A stretch of 64,000 nucleotides of DNA, from contig CAMFLR010000014.1 of the NCBI GenBank assembly GCA_945957605.1, forward strand, positions 175,359 to 239,358, read 5' to 3'. The translations under genes were made by a program, and so were the position numbers. The DNA is from an uncultured Isosphaeraceae bacterium (GTDB taxonomy: Bacteria > Planctomycetota > Planctomycetia > Isosphaerales > Isosphaeraceae). The notes below the pieces were generated by a model that saw only the letters and a list, made by a program, of their open reading frames with translations, was not told the origin of the DNA and made no database searches. How positions within the stretch are numbered: the stretch's first letter is position 1; each line of letters starts with the position of its first letter. Positions 1 through 9,437 of this stretch are shown piece after piece.

Positions 1-1
1 T

Positions 2-2887
2 GTTTCGCTTCTGGTTCTCGCATGGCCGGCTTACCGGCTGTACGAGAACCAGCGTTTTTTTACAGAGCTCGCCAACGCGCGTCGCGAGATTGCCGCCGGT
101 TCATTCGCGTCCGCCGGTGATCGCCTCAAGTCACTTCTCGCGCACTCGCCCGATGATCCCGAGCTTCATTTCCTCGCCGGAATCTGCGACTCCAACGCAG
201 GAAACATCGACTCAGCGCTCGCCAACTGGAACCAGATCCCAACTGGCTCTCTCCGCGCTGCCGAAGCCGCATCAATGGCCGGCCGCCTCGCACTCGATCA
301 CGGACGCTATCGAGTCGCAGAAGAACGACTCCTCATCGCCGCACGCGGATCGACATCCGCCGCAGACGATGCGCGCCAGGCGCTCGGCAAGCTCTACTGG
401 TTCACCGGCCGTTCGACCGCCTTCGCACAACTCCTACGCGACGGCTGGACCTCAACACGCGACCCCGCCGGCTCACTCCGCGTTCTCTGGCAACTCGAAG
501 CTGACGCGCATCCCTTGGCGGCGATCGGCGAAAGTGTTGAAAATGCCTACAAGGAATCACCGAACGACGATCGCGTCTGGCTGGCGAAGGCCGATCTCGC
601 GACTCGTTCCGGCGAGTTCGCCGAGGCCGAATCCTGGCTCTCACGCTGCGAAAAAGAACGTCCCAATGACGTTGCGGTTTCAATCGCACGCCTGAATCTC
701 GCATTGGCGACCGAGAACTCCGCTGCCGCCACACAAGCCCTGCGACAAATCCCGGCGAACGACCTGCCAAGCTCGCGAATCGCCGCGCTGCGGGCCTGGT
801 TCGCTGCACGCCGCGGCGACAATGCTGCCGAAAAAACCGCACTCAAGGATCTGATCACCGCCGATCCCAGCGATTCCTCAGCGCTCGAACGACTCGCGGT
901 ACTCGCGACCGCCTCGGGCGATCCCACCACGGCCAGCGACTTGAGACGCCGCAAGTCCGAGATCGATCGCGACAAAGAATCCTATCGCAAATTGATCATG
1001 GAGCCCGATCCAACTGCGCACGCACGCGAACTGGCGGCTCTTGCGGAACGACTCGGCCGCCGGTTCGACGCGCGATCGTGGTGGACTCTCGAATCGCGCC
1101 GCGGCGGAGACGACTCCGATGCCCGTGCGGCAATTGCTCGGCTCGGCAATGAAACCGCTCCCCCCACCGCCGCCGGTAAAACCGCCGCCGACCTGCTAGC
1201 CGATGTGCTGCCTTCCGATTCAACGGCTCCAAAATCACCAAATCGTCGAAATGTGAACGCGCCAGTGCTTGTAGAATCGGCCGAAAAGATGGGTCTACGT
1301 TTCACGTTCAACAGCGGTCAATCCCCCCAACGCCAGCTTCCCGAAACCATGAGCGGCGGCATCGCCCTGATTGATTACGACGGCGACGGCCTGCTCGACG
1401 TCTACACGATTCAAGGCGGCCAATTTCCCCCGCCCGAATCCGCGCGTTGCAGCGATCGACTCTTTCGCAATCGGGGCGATGGCACATTTGAAGACGTCAC
1501 GAAGTCCTCACGAATCGCCGATATGCCCGGCGGCTATGGCCACGGCACGGCGGTTGGCGATTTTGATAACGACGGCCACGCCGACCTGTTCATTACCCGT
1601 TGGCGATCGTACTCACTTTATCGCAATCGGGGCGATGGTACGTTTGAAGATATCACTGTGCGAGTTGGTCTTGGTGGCGACCGTGACTGGCCCACATCCG
1701 CCGCATGGTCTGATCTCGATGGCGACGGCGATCTCGACCTCTATGTCTGCCATTATCTCGCGTGGGACAGCGCAAATCCTCGTCTCTGCCAACGTCCCGG
1801 CGCAGAGGGACACACCTACTGCGACCCGCGCGATTTCGCCGCCCTGCCCGACCATCTCTTTCGCAACGACGGCGGTAAATTCGTCGACGTCTCGTCTCAG
1901 GCAGGTTTGATTCCGAATGATGGTCGCGGGCTTGGAGTCGTTGCCGCTGACGTCGACGACGATGGCAAGCCCGAGCTTTTCGTTGCAAACGACACCACGG
2001 CGAACTTGCTCTACCACAACCTTGGCGGTCTGCGTTTTCGCGAGTGCGGCACCGAAAACGGCGTGGCTGGAAACGCGAGCGGCAGTTTCCTCGCCGGCAT
2101 GGGAATCGGCTGCGGCGACCTCAATGGCGACGGCCTGATCGACCTCGCTGTGACCAATTTTTATGGCGAATCCACCACGTTTTATCGCGGCCTCGGCGGC
2201 GGCCAGTTCGGTGACGGCACGGTCGATATCGGCCTCGCTGCTCCCAGCCGGTTCCTCCTCGGCTTCGGTATTGCGTTTCTCGACCTCGATAATGATGGCC
2301 ATCTCGACCTTGCAACGGCAAATGGTCATGTGAACGATTACCGCCCCAGCACGCCCTATGCCATGTCCGGCCTGTTGATGATGGGCACGACTTCGGGCCG
2401 TCTCATCGACGTTTCCAAACGTGTCGGAGCTTCTTGGGAGAAGCCTCGAGTCGGTCGCGGGCTTGCGGCAGGAGATCTCGATAACGATGGCCGCGTCGAT
2501 CTGCTGCTCGTTTCGCGCGACGAACCGCTCGCCGTCTTTCACAACGAGACACCGGGCGGAAACTTCGTCACGTTGCAGCTCGAAGGAACGAAGTCGCAAC
2601 ACGACGCGATCGGATCCAGAGTCACGCTTACCTCGGGCGGTCGTCGCCAGGTGGCGCAACGATTCGGCGGCGGCAGTTACCTTTCCGCGTCGGATGGCCG
2701 TCTTCACTTCGGCGTCGGGGCCGCACAAACGATCGACGCAATCGAAATTCGCTGGCCTTCCGGGCGTGTCGATACCTTCAAAAATCTCGCGACCAATCGC
2801 GCCTATCTCCTCCGCGAAGGTAATGCTCAGCCGCAAGCACTCAACGGCTGGAAATCGCAACCCGCGATCAGCAATCCGGCGCGATAA
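2..2887 (+). CDS. TPR + FG-GAP/ASPIC-UnbV (CRTAC1-like) protein, 5' end outside window
   Basis: The reading frame is open from the first bases of the window, so the true start lies upstream; about 960 residues are visible. The first visible residues (VSLLVLAWPAYRLY) look like the end of a membrane or signal segment. About 280 residues of TPR-like helical repeats follow, then a run of calcium-binding FG-GAP/VCBS-type repeats with motifs such as DYDGDGLLD, DFDNDGHADLF, DLDGDGDLDLY, DLNGDGLID and DLDNDGHLDL. It ends with an ASPIC/UnbV module (GSRVTLTSGGRR, IEIRWPSGRVDTF). Proteins of this architecture are exported, probably calcium-dependent beta-propellers, and are abundant in planctomycetes; their substrate is generally unknown. 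The stop is TAA at 2885-2887. Family assignment is firm, cellular role is not. Confidence 0.9.
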   Translation, partial: VSLLVLAWPAYRLYENQRFFTELANARREIAAGSFASAGDRLKSLLAHSPDDPELHFLAGICDSNAGNIDSALANWNQIPTGSLRAAEAASMAGRLALDHGRYRVAEERLLIAARGSTSAADDARQALGKLYWFTGRSTAFAQLLRDGWTSTRDPAGSLRVLWQLEADAHPLAAIGESVENAYKESPNDDRVWLAKADLATRSGEFAEAESWLSRCEKERPNDVAVSIARLNLALATENSAAATQALRQIPANDLPSSRIAALRAWFAARRGDNAAEKTALKDLITADPSDSSALERLAVLATASGDPTTASDLRRRKSEIDRDKESYRKLIMEPDPTAHARELAALAERLGRRFDARSWWTLESRRGGDDSDARAAIARLGNETAPPTAAGKTAADLLADVLPSDSTAPKSPNRRNVNAPVLVESAEKMGLRFTFNSGQSPQRQLPETMSGGIALIDYDGDGLLDVYTIQGGQFPPPESARCSDRLFRNRGDGTFEDVTKSSRIADMPGGYGHGTAVGDFDNDGHADLFITRWRSYSLYRNRGDGTFEDITVRVGLGGDRDWPTSAAWSDLDGDGDLDLYVCHYLAWDSANPRLCQRPGAEGHTYCDPRDFAALPDHLFRNDGGKFVDVSSQAGLIPNDGRGLGVVAADVDDDGKPELFVANDTTANLLYHNLGGLRFRECGTENGVAGNASGSFLAGMGIGCGDLNGDGLIDLAVTNFYGESTTFYRGLGGGQFGDGTVDIGLAAPSRFLLGFGIAFLDLDNDGHLDLATANGHVNDYRPSTPYAMSGLLMMGTTSGRLIDVSKRVGASWEKPRVGRGLAAGDLDNDGRVDLLLVSRDEPLAVFHNETPGGNFVTLQLEGTKSQHDAIGSRVTLTSGGRRQVAQRFGGGSYLSASDGRLHFGVGAAQTIDAIEIRWPSGRVDTFKNLATNRAYLLREGNAQPQALNGWKSQPAISNPAR

Positions 2888-2976
2888 CACGGCATACTTT
2901 CCTGCCGCGATAGAATGTCGTAAGCCACGAGAATATGCCTTCTGAACATGGCATCGCGGCAGGAGCGTATAAAATC

Positions 2977-4041
2977 GTGAAAAACGACTTGCTCGCACAA
3001 ATCGGCATACGTCTACCAATCATCCAGGCGCCAATGGCCGGCATCTCCACGCCGAAAATGGCCGCCGCGGTTTCGAATGCGGGTGGTCTGGGATCGATCG
3101 GCATCGGCAATCTCAGCACCGCTGCCGCCCAGATGATGATTGCGCAGGTTCGCAGCGCAACGAGCGGTCCATTCAACGTCAATGTCTTCTGCCATCGCCC
3201 CGCCATAGCAAATCACGCAGTCGAATCAGACTGGCTCGCACGGCTCACCCCCGAATTCACACGCTTCGGTGTAAACCCGCCCGATCGTCTCCGCGAAATC
3301 TACCTCAGCTTCGTCGACGACCGAGCCACTCAAGAAATGCTCATCTCCGAACGTCCGCCGGTCGTGAGCTTCCATTTCGGATTGCCGTCGCGCGAAGTCA
3401 TCGACTCACTCAAAAACGCGGGTGTGATTCTGCTCGCGACTGCCACCAATTTGCATGAGGCAAAACTCATCGACGAGGCGGGAATCGACGCGATCGTCGC
3501 GCAAGGATACGAAGCCGGCGGACATCGCGGCATGTTTGAGCCTGACGAACGCGACGATGCACTTGGCACCATGGCCCTCACTCGGCTTATCGCTTCTTCG
3601 ATGAATCGCCCGGTCATCGCGGCGGGCGGAATTATGGATGGCGCCGGTATTGCCGCGGCGCTGGCTCTCGGCGCAACCGCCGCGCAGCTTGGCACCGCAT
3701 TTCTGCTTTGCCCCGAGTCATCCGCCGACGCCGGCTACCGCGCCACACTCACAAGCGAAGCCGCGCTGCACACGACGATGACACGCGCCATCTCTGGACG
3801 TCCCGCGCGATCGTTACCCAATCGCCTCACAACGATCGGCGATACAACACGCAACGCTGAAATCCCCGATTACCCCATCGCCTACGACGCCGCCAAATCA
3901 CTGCACGCGATAGCCGCACGATCGGGCGAATTCGGCTACGGCGCACAATGGGCCGGCCAGGGCGCGGCACTTACACGCTCGCTCACCGCAGCGGATTTAA
4001 TGGCCACACTTGAACGCGAGTGGAGAAATGCTTCGCGTTGA
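2977..4041 (+). CDS. nitronate monooxygenase / 2-nitropropane dioxygenase-like FMN protein
   Basis: A 354-residue TIM-barrel flavoprotein. The start is taken as GTG at 2977 because AGGAG lies 11 bases upstream and the protein then begins as family members do (VKNDLLAQIGIRLPIIQAPMAG). An in-frame ATG at 2935 would add 14 residues without a ribosome site. Visible family motifs: QAPMAG near the N-terminus, AGGLGSIG, SFHFGLP, AQGYEAGGHRG (the His in this motif is the catalytic base in characterised members) and AAGGIMDG (phosphate binding of FMN). The family oxidises alkyl nitronates such as propionate 3-nitronate, a detoxification role. Some related FMN proteins are enoyl-ACP reductases (FabK), so the substrate is not certain. 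It follows the preceding gene by about 90 bases on the same strand. Confidence 0.88.
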   Translation: MKNDLLAQIGIRLPIIQAPMAGISTPKMAAAVSNAGGLGSIGIGNLSTAAAQMMIAQVRSATSGPFNVNVFCHRPAIANHAVESDWLARLTPEFTRFGVNPPDRLREIYLSFVDDRATQEMLISERPPVVSFHFGLPSREVIDSLKNAGVILLATATNLHEAKLIDEAGIDAIVAQGYEAGGHRGMFEPDERDDALGTMALTRLIASSMNRPVIAAGGIMDGAGIAAALALGATAAQLGTAFLLCPESSADAGYRATLTSEAALHTTMTRAISGRPARSLPNRLTTIGDTTRNAEIPDYPIAYDAAKSLHAIAARSGEFGYGAQWAGQGAALTRSLTAADLMATLEREWRNASR

Positions 4042-4143
4042 TCAGTGCAGCGTTTCGATAGCCCTGGATCGAATTCGCAAGATCGTTTCGCGGCCCGATC
4101 CCCTACCGATCGGGCGCGCGGAACGGCCCCTGGTTAGCTTGCG

Positions 4144-5154
4144 CTACTTCACGCCAATCACCATCGAATCGGGTCCAGCAAGATGCTCGACGCGAGTTTC
4201 CTTGAAGCCGGCCTCGCGCATCCAACCCGAGCAATCAGCCCCCGAATAATCGAAGCCGCCGGGAGTTTCAATCAACATATTCAGGCTCATCAGCAGTCCA
4301 AACGCATTCGTCCGGCGCTCGTCGTCGATGAGTGCCTCGAACACGATGAACGAACCACCATCCGGCAGCGCATCGTACGCCTTGCGAATGAGCATTTGCT
4401 TCGTGGGCAAATCCCAGTCGTGCAAAATGTGTCCCATAATGATCACATCAGCACGCGGAAGCGGTTCCTTGAAAAAATCGAGCGGCGCGAATTTCACGCG
4501 ATCCTGCATGCCATTCGACGCCACATAACGCTCGAACACCGGCTTCACGACCGGCAAATCGGCACCAGTTCCCTTGAGACGTTGATGGGCCTGAGCCAGC
4601 ACAACTGGTAACGCTCCCTGCGCTGCACCAACATCAACGAATGATTGATATTTCTCCCACGGAAACTTGTGCGCCAGCGAGCGAGCAATACCAACGCTCA
4701 GCCCCGTCATCGCCGATAGAAATTGTTCGAGCCGCGCGGGGTCGCTATAAAGCGTCTCGAACAAGCCGTCGCCATGCTTCGACTCATTTTGCGGCTGGCC
4801 CGTTTTGAGCCCTTCCGTCAGTTCGGCCCAGAAACGAAACAGCCGAGCGCTCATCATCTCCAGCATGCCACCGACATACGACGGCTTCGCGCGGTCGAGA
4901 AACAGACCGGTCGCAGTCGTGTTCGCGTACAATCCATCCTGACGCTCAAGCATCCCAAGCGCCACGAGCGCGTCGAAGAAATCACGCGCCGCCCGTTCAT
5001 GAATCCCCAACCGATCGCGAAGCGCATCGAGTGACGCCGGGCCTTTTGCAAGCTCGGTAAAAACACCCAGTTCCACCGCACTCAGCAGCGTTTTCGAGCC
5101 CCAGCAGCCGAACGCAAGTTGCATAATCGCGTCGGGGGTAACGTCCTGTGCCAT
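4144..5154 (-). CDS. SAM-dependent O-methyltransferase (plant-type/acetylserotonin OMT family)
   Basis: A 336-residue protein with the two-part layout of this family. Residues about 10-100 form a winged-helix dimerisation domain ([20 protein letters not shown]). A Rossmann methyltransferase domain follows, with motif [12 protein letters not shown] near residue 170 and the post-motif [20 protein letters not shown], whose HDW is typical of the catalytic region. The usual motif I glycines (VDVGGGxG) are replaced by GAAQG. Such enzymes methylate hydroxyls of small phenolic or polyketide-like compounds; the substrate cannot be read from sequence. An AAGGA lies about 9 bases before the ATG. It is convergent with the nitronate monooxygenase gene and no pathway partners adjoin it. 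Confidence 0.87.
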   Translation of the reverse strand: MAQDVTPDAIMQLAFGCWGSKTLLSAVELGVFTELAKGPASLDALRDRLGIHERAARDFFDALVALGMLERQDGLYANTTATGLFLDRAKPSYVGGMLEMMSARLFRFWAELTEGLKTGQPQNESKHGDGLFETLYSDPARLEQFLSAMTGLSVGIARSLAHKFPWEKYQSFVDVGAAQGALPVVLAQAHQRLKGTGADLPVVKPVFERYVASNGMQDRVKFAPLDFFKEPLPRADVIIMGHILHDWDLPTKQMLIRKAYDALPDGGSFIVFEALIDDERRTNAFGLLMSLNMLIETPGGFDYSGADCSGWMREAGFKETRVEHLAGPDSMVIGVK

Positions 5155-5423
5155 GGGAGAGATCCTTCAGTGATTTGTGTTCGCTCGATGACCTAAGAGC
5201 TGCTTGGGATCGACGGTGCATCTGCCCCAAGAACGATGATCAAATCGAAATCATGGAATCGATCTTGAACCGCCTCGATATCATAACAAGTCGCCAGCCA
5301 TTTTTTCCGATTTCAGACCAGAAATCAAATCCACCAATTCCAACATCATGTATTGTCAAATTAACTGTTTCATCGCGGTTGCCTGCATTGACGAATGCCG
5401 GAACATATCCAGCATACGATTCT

Positions 5424-5816
5424 TTATATCATCGGCCGTCCAAAGAACAGAACGTAGCCGTCAATATCTTCCAATTCGAAACCACGTAAGCCGTCATGAG
5501 TATCCTTGAGATGTTCCGAAAACGCGACACCTCGCGACGCATACTCCGCCGCCAGCGCATCGGGGTCGGGGACGTACAGGTACGCATCCCAGCGGGCTCC
5601 AGGATCGCGCTTGGAGTTGGGCAACGGATCGACATCAACCGCCTTGAACATGATCATCGCACGGCCTCTGCAAACGATGCCGAAGAAGATGTCATCGGCC
5701 GTCGGCCCCTCGAATGTGATCTCAAAGCCAAGCTGGTCGCGATAGAATGCCAGCGATGAAGGGACGTCGCGCACGATGAAAAACGGCGAGATCCCGGAAA
5801 TCTCTGCCTGGGTCAT
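5424..5816 (-). CDS. VOC (glyoxalase/bleomycin-resistance/dioxygenase) family protein
   Basis: A 130-residue single-domain vicinal-oxygen-chelate protein. The start is set at ATG 5816 because GGAGG stands 5 bases upstream; a longer frame would begin at a TTG inside that ribosome site. Typical features: FFIVRDVPSSLAFYRDQLGF at the N-terminus, YLYVPDPDALAAEYASRG in the second half and GFELEDIDGYVLFFGRP at the C-terminus, where the Glu/Asp before the last strands usually binds metal. The members vary in activity (glyoxalase, extradiol cleavage, antibiotic binding). This one resembles the many unassigned single-domain members, so no reaction is proposed. The downstream intergenic stretch up to the methyltransferase start holds no recognisable gene. 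Confidence 0.85.
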   Translation of the reverse strand: MTQAEISGISPFFIVRDVPSSLAFYRDQLGFEITFEGPTADDIFFGIVCRGRAMIMFKAVDVDPLPNSKRDPGARWDAYLYVPDPDALAAEYASRGVAFSEHLKDTHDGLRGFELEDIDGYVLFFGRPMI

Positions 5817-5828
5817 CTCATCCTCCAA

Positions 5829-6159
5829 GGTTGGTCAAGCCTCGCTTGATGCGCCTTTATTTCGACAGTCTTTCAGTTTTCACACACCTCGTATTTGCCG
5901 AACCGCAATCGTCTGTTATTCTAAAGTAATTCTCGATCATACGTATAAGCCGTAAGAGAGGAACAGGACCTACCTGTTCTTCACCAGAGCCTGGTCCCCT
6001 TTCAGTTGCTGGGGATCGGCCGCGGTTCGGCTTCGCCCGACGCAGGGCCTGGTCGCTAGTCGACACCATGATCCGGCAATGGCCGGCATGCGTTTGTTGT
6101 GGCTGCGCGTAAGCATTCTTCCTAACCTGTCGATCCCATAACGATTCGGCGGCCCCCCA
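5829..6159. other. intergenic region between divergent genes
   Basis: About 330 bases between the minus-strand VOC gene and the plus-strand zinc-ribbon gene, so it should hold both promoters. A small inverted repeat, GAACAGG-ACCTA-CCTGTTC, lies at 5961-5979. A 70-codon minus-strand ORF here has unnatural composition and no ribosome site and is not called. Confidence 0.4.
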
Positions 6160-7047
6160 ATGTCACTGAGTCTTGCTTGCCCTGCTTGTGGAAAAGTCTA
6201 TAACCTCAGCGAGACGCTTGCGGGCAAAAAAGCACGCTGCAAAAAATGTGCAATTGTGTTCCGTATACCCTCTCTCGAGCCCGAAGTCGAAATTCTTGAC
6301 TCCGACGTGGAGATCGAAACCCAACCAGAGCCCGAGCCTCCGCCTGTTCGGAGACGAAAGCGAAGCAGCACGTCGACTCCGGATGTTTGGGGCGACATCG
6401 AAGAGCCTCTTCCCGTGCTTCCGCCCAGGCCTCCGGCCGCAGAGCCGGAAGCGGCCCCCAAGAAGAAAAAGAAACGCAAAAAGAAACGGAGAAGAGGGAC
6501 CAATTACTTCTACAACCCACCCGACGATGCAGGTAGCCCCTGGCCTGCGGTCGCTCTTTTCGTCGCGATGGCCGGCGGACTTTGGTGGTGGTGCCTGAAC
6601 AAAAATCTCAGCACGGAAGATGAATATATCCGGCTGACCGGCGTGCTCCAAAGTTCTGATGAAAAGGTAACAATCAACCGGTATAACACGTCGCGCAGCG
6701 TGAATCTCTATTTCAAGAGCAACCCAATTCACTTTGTCGTCTCGTCGAATCTGTATCCTTCCAATTTCGAACGCAGAGACTTTCTTGACTGCATACATCC
6801 CGGCGCGACGCTCACTATCACCGTTCTCAAAGACCAGCTCAACAACCCTCATCACGCACCGCTCGCCGGCGACGATAATATCGTCTATGTCTATGGAATC
6901 GAAAACGAAGTAGAAACCTTCCTCGCTCTCAAGAAGAGCATGGCATGGGAACGTGTCAATCTCATCCTTGGGTATATTGTCGCTGTGGGATTGACCGGAT
7001 TCACGCTCAGGCTCACGTATGAAATCGTGCAAACTCCCCGCGATTAG
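6160..7047 (+). CDS. MJ0042-type zinc-ribbon membrane protein
   Basis: A 295-residue protein starting with a zinc ribbon (LACPACGKVY, then ARCKKCAIVFRIP at about residue 30), the MJ0042-type finger common at the start of planctomycete and myxobacterial proteins. An acidic/proline-rich segment follows, then a strongly basic stretch (KKKKKRKKKRRRG around residues 100-115), a hydrophobic segment (WPAVALFVAMAGGLWWWCL, about 130-147) and a second one near the C-terminus (LILGYIVAVGLTGFTLRLTY). The basic run just before the first membrane span predicts a cytoplasmic zinc ribbon. The domain between the spans is unassigned. Function unknown; the finger may bind nucleic acid or protein. Confidence 0.8.
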   Translation: MSLSLACPACGKVYNLSETLAGKKARCKKCAIVFRIPSLEPEVEILDSDVEIETQPEPEPPPVRRRKRSSTSTPDVWGDIEEPLPVLPPRPPAAEPEAAPKKKKKRKKKRRRGTNYFYNPPDDAGSPWPAVALFVAMAGGLWWWCLNKNLSTEDEYIRLTGVLQSSDEKVTINRYNTSRSVNLYFKSNPIHFVVSSNLYPSNFERRDFLDCIHPGATLTITVLKDQLNNPHHAPLAGDDNIVYVYGIENEVETFLALKKSMAWERVNLILGYIVAVGLTGFTLRLTYEIVQTPRD

Positions 7048-7145
7048 CTCGCGAATAGACGAAAATCGCGTGCGAACCGGGCTCGCGTCCTGTACATTGC
7101 GCGCCTCATGCAACAGCCAGTCTGCCAATGCCAAAGGAGGCGATG

Positions 7146-8186
7146 ATGCCGGAGACTTTGCTCGAAGATGTGGGGCCGAATGGTAACATTCAGGCGGTCG
7201 TCGAAGCACACGACGACGTCTGTTATTTTTATCTCTTTGGTGCGAAGGAAACCGAGTTCGGGATTCGCAGCGTCTGGGTGCGCAATCTCGCGCCCGCGGA
7301 CGATGCGTTCGATATCGAGCGCCTGCGGGAAGGCGAGCCGGTCAAAAATCCCAGGGCAAACTGCTATCATCCCCAGGGGCTTCCCGCACCGAAGCCAGAG
7401 CATCTCAGAGTCGTCTGGCTGCCCGAAGGCAACGGTGCAGCGCTCTATGAAAACGACCAGCTACTCGCCATTATTCCGCCCTGGAGCGGAGTAAGAGGCT
7501 TCGACGGTTACGCACGCGACAACATTGGCGAAGGACCACTCGCCTGGGAACTCCGGCCAGAAAACGTCCTCATCAATGGTTTTCGCGAGGCTGAGGCGTA
7601 CTGGAAACTGTGGGACGAACCGGGACTTTGGGCCTCGATCAGCAAGCCGCTTCTCGCCTCGATCGAAAAAACTCTCGGCGTCCACTCGAACTACTACGCC
7701 ATCGATGGTGGAAACTGGCCGCCCAAAGCGATGGTGCGAATCCCGCGGAAAGACAGCGTGGTGCTGGTCACACTGGGAATGTGCCTGCGTCCGCAACCGA
7801 ACGTCGAGACGACGACCGAACACCCCGAATCGCCGCGACGCATCGAACTCGGCGCCGTCCTTCCCAAACGCTGGTCCGACGACGCAATCAAGGAATTCGG
7901 GCGATACATCAGCGCACAAAGTAATCTTCCCTGGAGCTATTACACGTTCCTCGGCCCCGGTCACACGATTCCTTGCGACTCGTGGCAGAACCGCGAATTT
8001 TCGTCGGCTTTGCTTCAAACCAGTCATCCCGCCGTACCAACGCCCGCCCTCCCGCCACAGTTCGGCGATCCCGTGAACATATTATGGTTCACGCCCATTT
8101 CCGAAGCCGAGGTGCAAATGGCGATGGATCAGAGCAGCGATCGGCTCGTACAAACTTTGCCGAAGCGAAGGTGGGAGCAAGCGTAA
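7146..8186 (+). CDS. suppressor-of-fused (SUFU) domain protein
   Basis: A 346-residue protein. The start is ATG 7146 (or ATG 7143), just after AAAGGAGG at 7133-7140; the longer start at 7128 lies upstream of that ribosome site. The C-terminal ~190 residues match the bacterial SUFU domain as I know it: KPLLASIEKTLG at the domain start, RIELGAVLPKRWS, YTFLGPGHTIPC and NILWFTPISEAEV near the end. The first ~150 residues are an unassigned globular domain. Bacterial SUFU proteins are often immunity proteins in polymorphic toxin systems, but no toxin gene adjoins this one. It is followed closely by a DUF1559 gene. Domain call is fairly confident; role unknown. Confidence 0.72.
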   Translation: MPETLLEDVGPNGNIQAVVEAHDDVCYFYLFGAKETEFGIRSVWVRNLAPADDAFDIERLREGEPVKNPRANCYHPQGLPAPKPEHLRVVWLPEGNGAALYENDQLLAIIPPWSGVRGFDGYARDNIGEGPLAWELRPENVLINGFREAEAYWKLWDEPGLWASISKPLLASIEKTLGVHSNYYAIDGGNWPPKAMVRIPRKDSVVLVTLGMCLRPQPNVETTTEHPESPRRIELGAVLPKRWSDDAIKEFGRYISAQSNLPWSYYTFLGPGHTIPCDSWQNREFSSALLQTSHPAVPTPALPPQFGDPVNILWFTPISEAEVQMAMDQSSDRLVQTLPKRRWEQA

Positions 8187-8220
8187 AGTCATCAGAATGT
8201 TGATGCGATCGGAGACTTCG

Positions 8221-9213
8221 ATGAAACTCCCGAGCGCCCGAGGTTTCACGCTCATCGAGATGATGATCGCGATGGTGGTAGTCGCCATATTGATGGCGCT
8301 GCTTCTACCTTTCATCCAAAGGGCTCGGGAGTCCGCGAGGCGCACTCAGTGTCTCAGCAACATGAAGGAACTGGGGAACGCCCTTTTTCAATATGTGTCT
8401 GACCAGGGTGTTTTCCCGCCTTCGCTCACGCCACATGCGTCTCCCAATTGGCTCGATCAGCTCAGCATCAACGTCCGACTTCTGCCGGAGATCGCGGGGC
8501 AAGAAACGTATAACGCGTTCAACTTCTCCGCAGGATTTCCCACATGGGCCAACCGAACTGTGAGCGGGGTTGTGATCAACGGACTCCTCTGCCCTAGCGA
8601 TCCCAACAAAAAGTTCGGCAATTTCAGCGGCACAAACTACGGCTGGTGCATGGGCGACTGGTCGGTCTGGTCAGGACTCAACGGCAGTGGGCCAAATCGA
8701 AGTGCGTTCGGCCCGAATCAATCAATCCGCTGGGCCGATTTTACAGGTTTTCGAGGCAACACCATCATCCTGGCAGAGGTCAAAACTGGACAGCCTTATC
8801 TCACGGATTGCGGCGGATTGTCAAAGCTGAACGAGGCCTCGGTTGACGCGTACAGAGTGCCGCTAATTTCGATTAACACATCTGAATACACGAATGGAAA
8901 ATGTATCTTGAGAACCGACGGCCATACGCGATGGTTCGACGGCTCGGTCCACCAGACAGGCTTCACCACCGCCTGGCCGCCTAACTTCGTTACGAACAAC
9001 GCAAATGGAATCGACGTTGACCTCGTCGACAAACGCGAAATTCTTGGCGGTCCGACCTTCGCTGCAATCACTTCGCGAAGCTATCACGACGGCGGTGCAA
9101 ACGTACTTTATGCCGACGGCAGCGTGAGAAAGGTCACCTCGAAAATCTATCTTCCGACCTGGCGCGTCATTGGCACGCCGGCCTGGGACGAAGTTGGCGG
9201 CGATTCGTATTAG
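8221..9213 (+). CDS. DUF1559 prepilin-like protein
   Basis: A 330-residue protein. ATG 8221 is preferred because GGAG sits 6 bases upstream and a short basic leader (MKLPSARG) then precedes the type IV prepilin-like cleavage motif GFTLIE, followed by a hydrophobic helix (MMIAMVVVAILMALLLPFI). The next segment (ARESARRTQCLSNMKELGNAL) and the C-terminal HDGGANVLYADGSVRKV, the H-x9-DG signature, identify the DUF1559 family, which is hugely expanded in planctomycetes. These are thought to be pseudopilin-like surface or periplasmic proteins, processed by a prepilin peptidase; the exact function is unresolved. It starts 34 bases after the SUFU-domain gene and may be co-transcribed with it. Confidence 0.92.
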   Translation: MKLPSARGFTLIEMMIAMVVVAILMALLLPFIQRARESARRTQCLSNMKELGNALFQYVSDQGVFPPSLTPHASPNWLDQLSINVRLLPEIAGQETYNAFNFSAGFPTWANRTVSGVVINGLLCPSDPNKKFGNFSGTNYGWCMGDWSVWSGLNGSGPNRSAFGPNQSIRWADFTGFRGNTIILAEVKTGQPYLTDCGGLSKLNEASVDAYRVPLISINTSEYTNGKCILRTDGHTRWFDGSVHQTGFTTAWPPNFVTNNANGIDVDLVDKREILGGPTFAAITSRSYHDGGANVLYADGSVRKVTSKIYLPTWRVIGTPAWDEVGGDSY

Positions 9214-9437
9214 ACCCCGGTCTGAGCTCATGGTGTCGGATCTGATTGTCATGCACAGTCAACGCAATTCTCTTTGGATTCATTTTCACACCGGCACTCT
9301 TTAATGACCGCCGGGCCAATCATAATCGACCTTTTTCATTTTCAAGTAACTTGACCGAGCCCACCGGATTGCTTATATGCATTAGTCTCGGAATTTTGTG
9401 CGATCAATCCGACTCTGTTTTGACAGGGGCTCGTCGT

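Noticed and set aside
5857..6069. 70-codon minus-strand ORF
   Set aside because: Arg/Gly/Pro-rich, no ribosome site, no hydrophobic or domain pattern; lies in a divergent promoter region.
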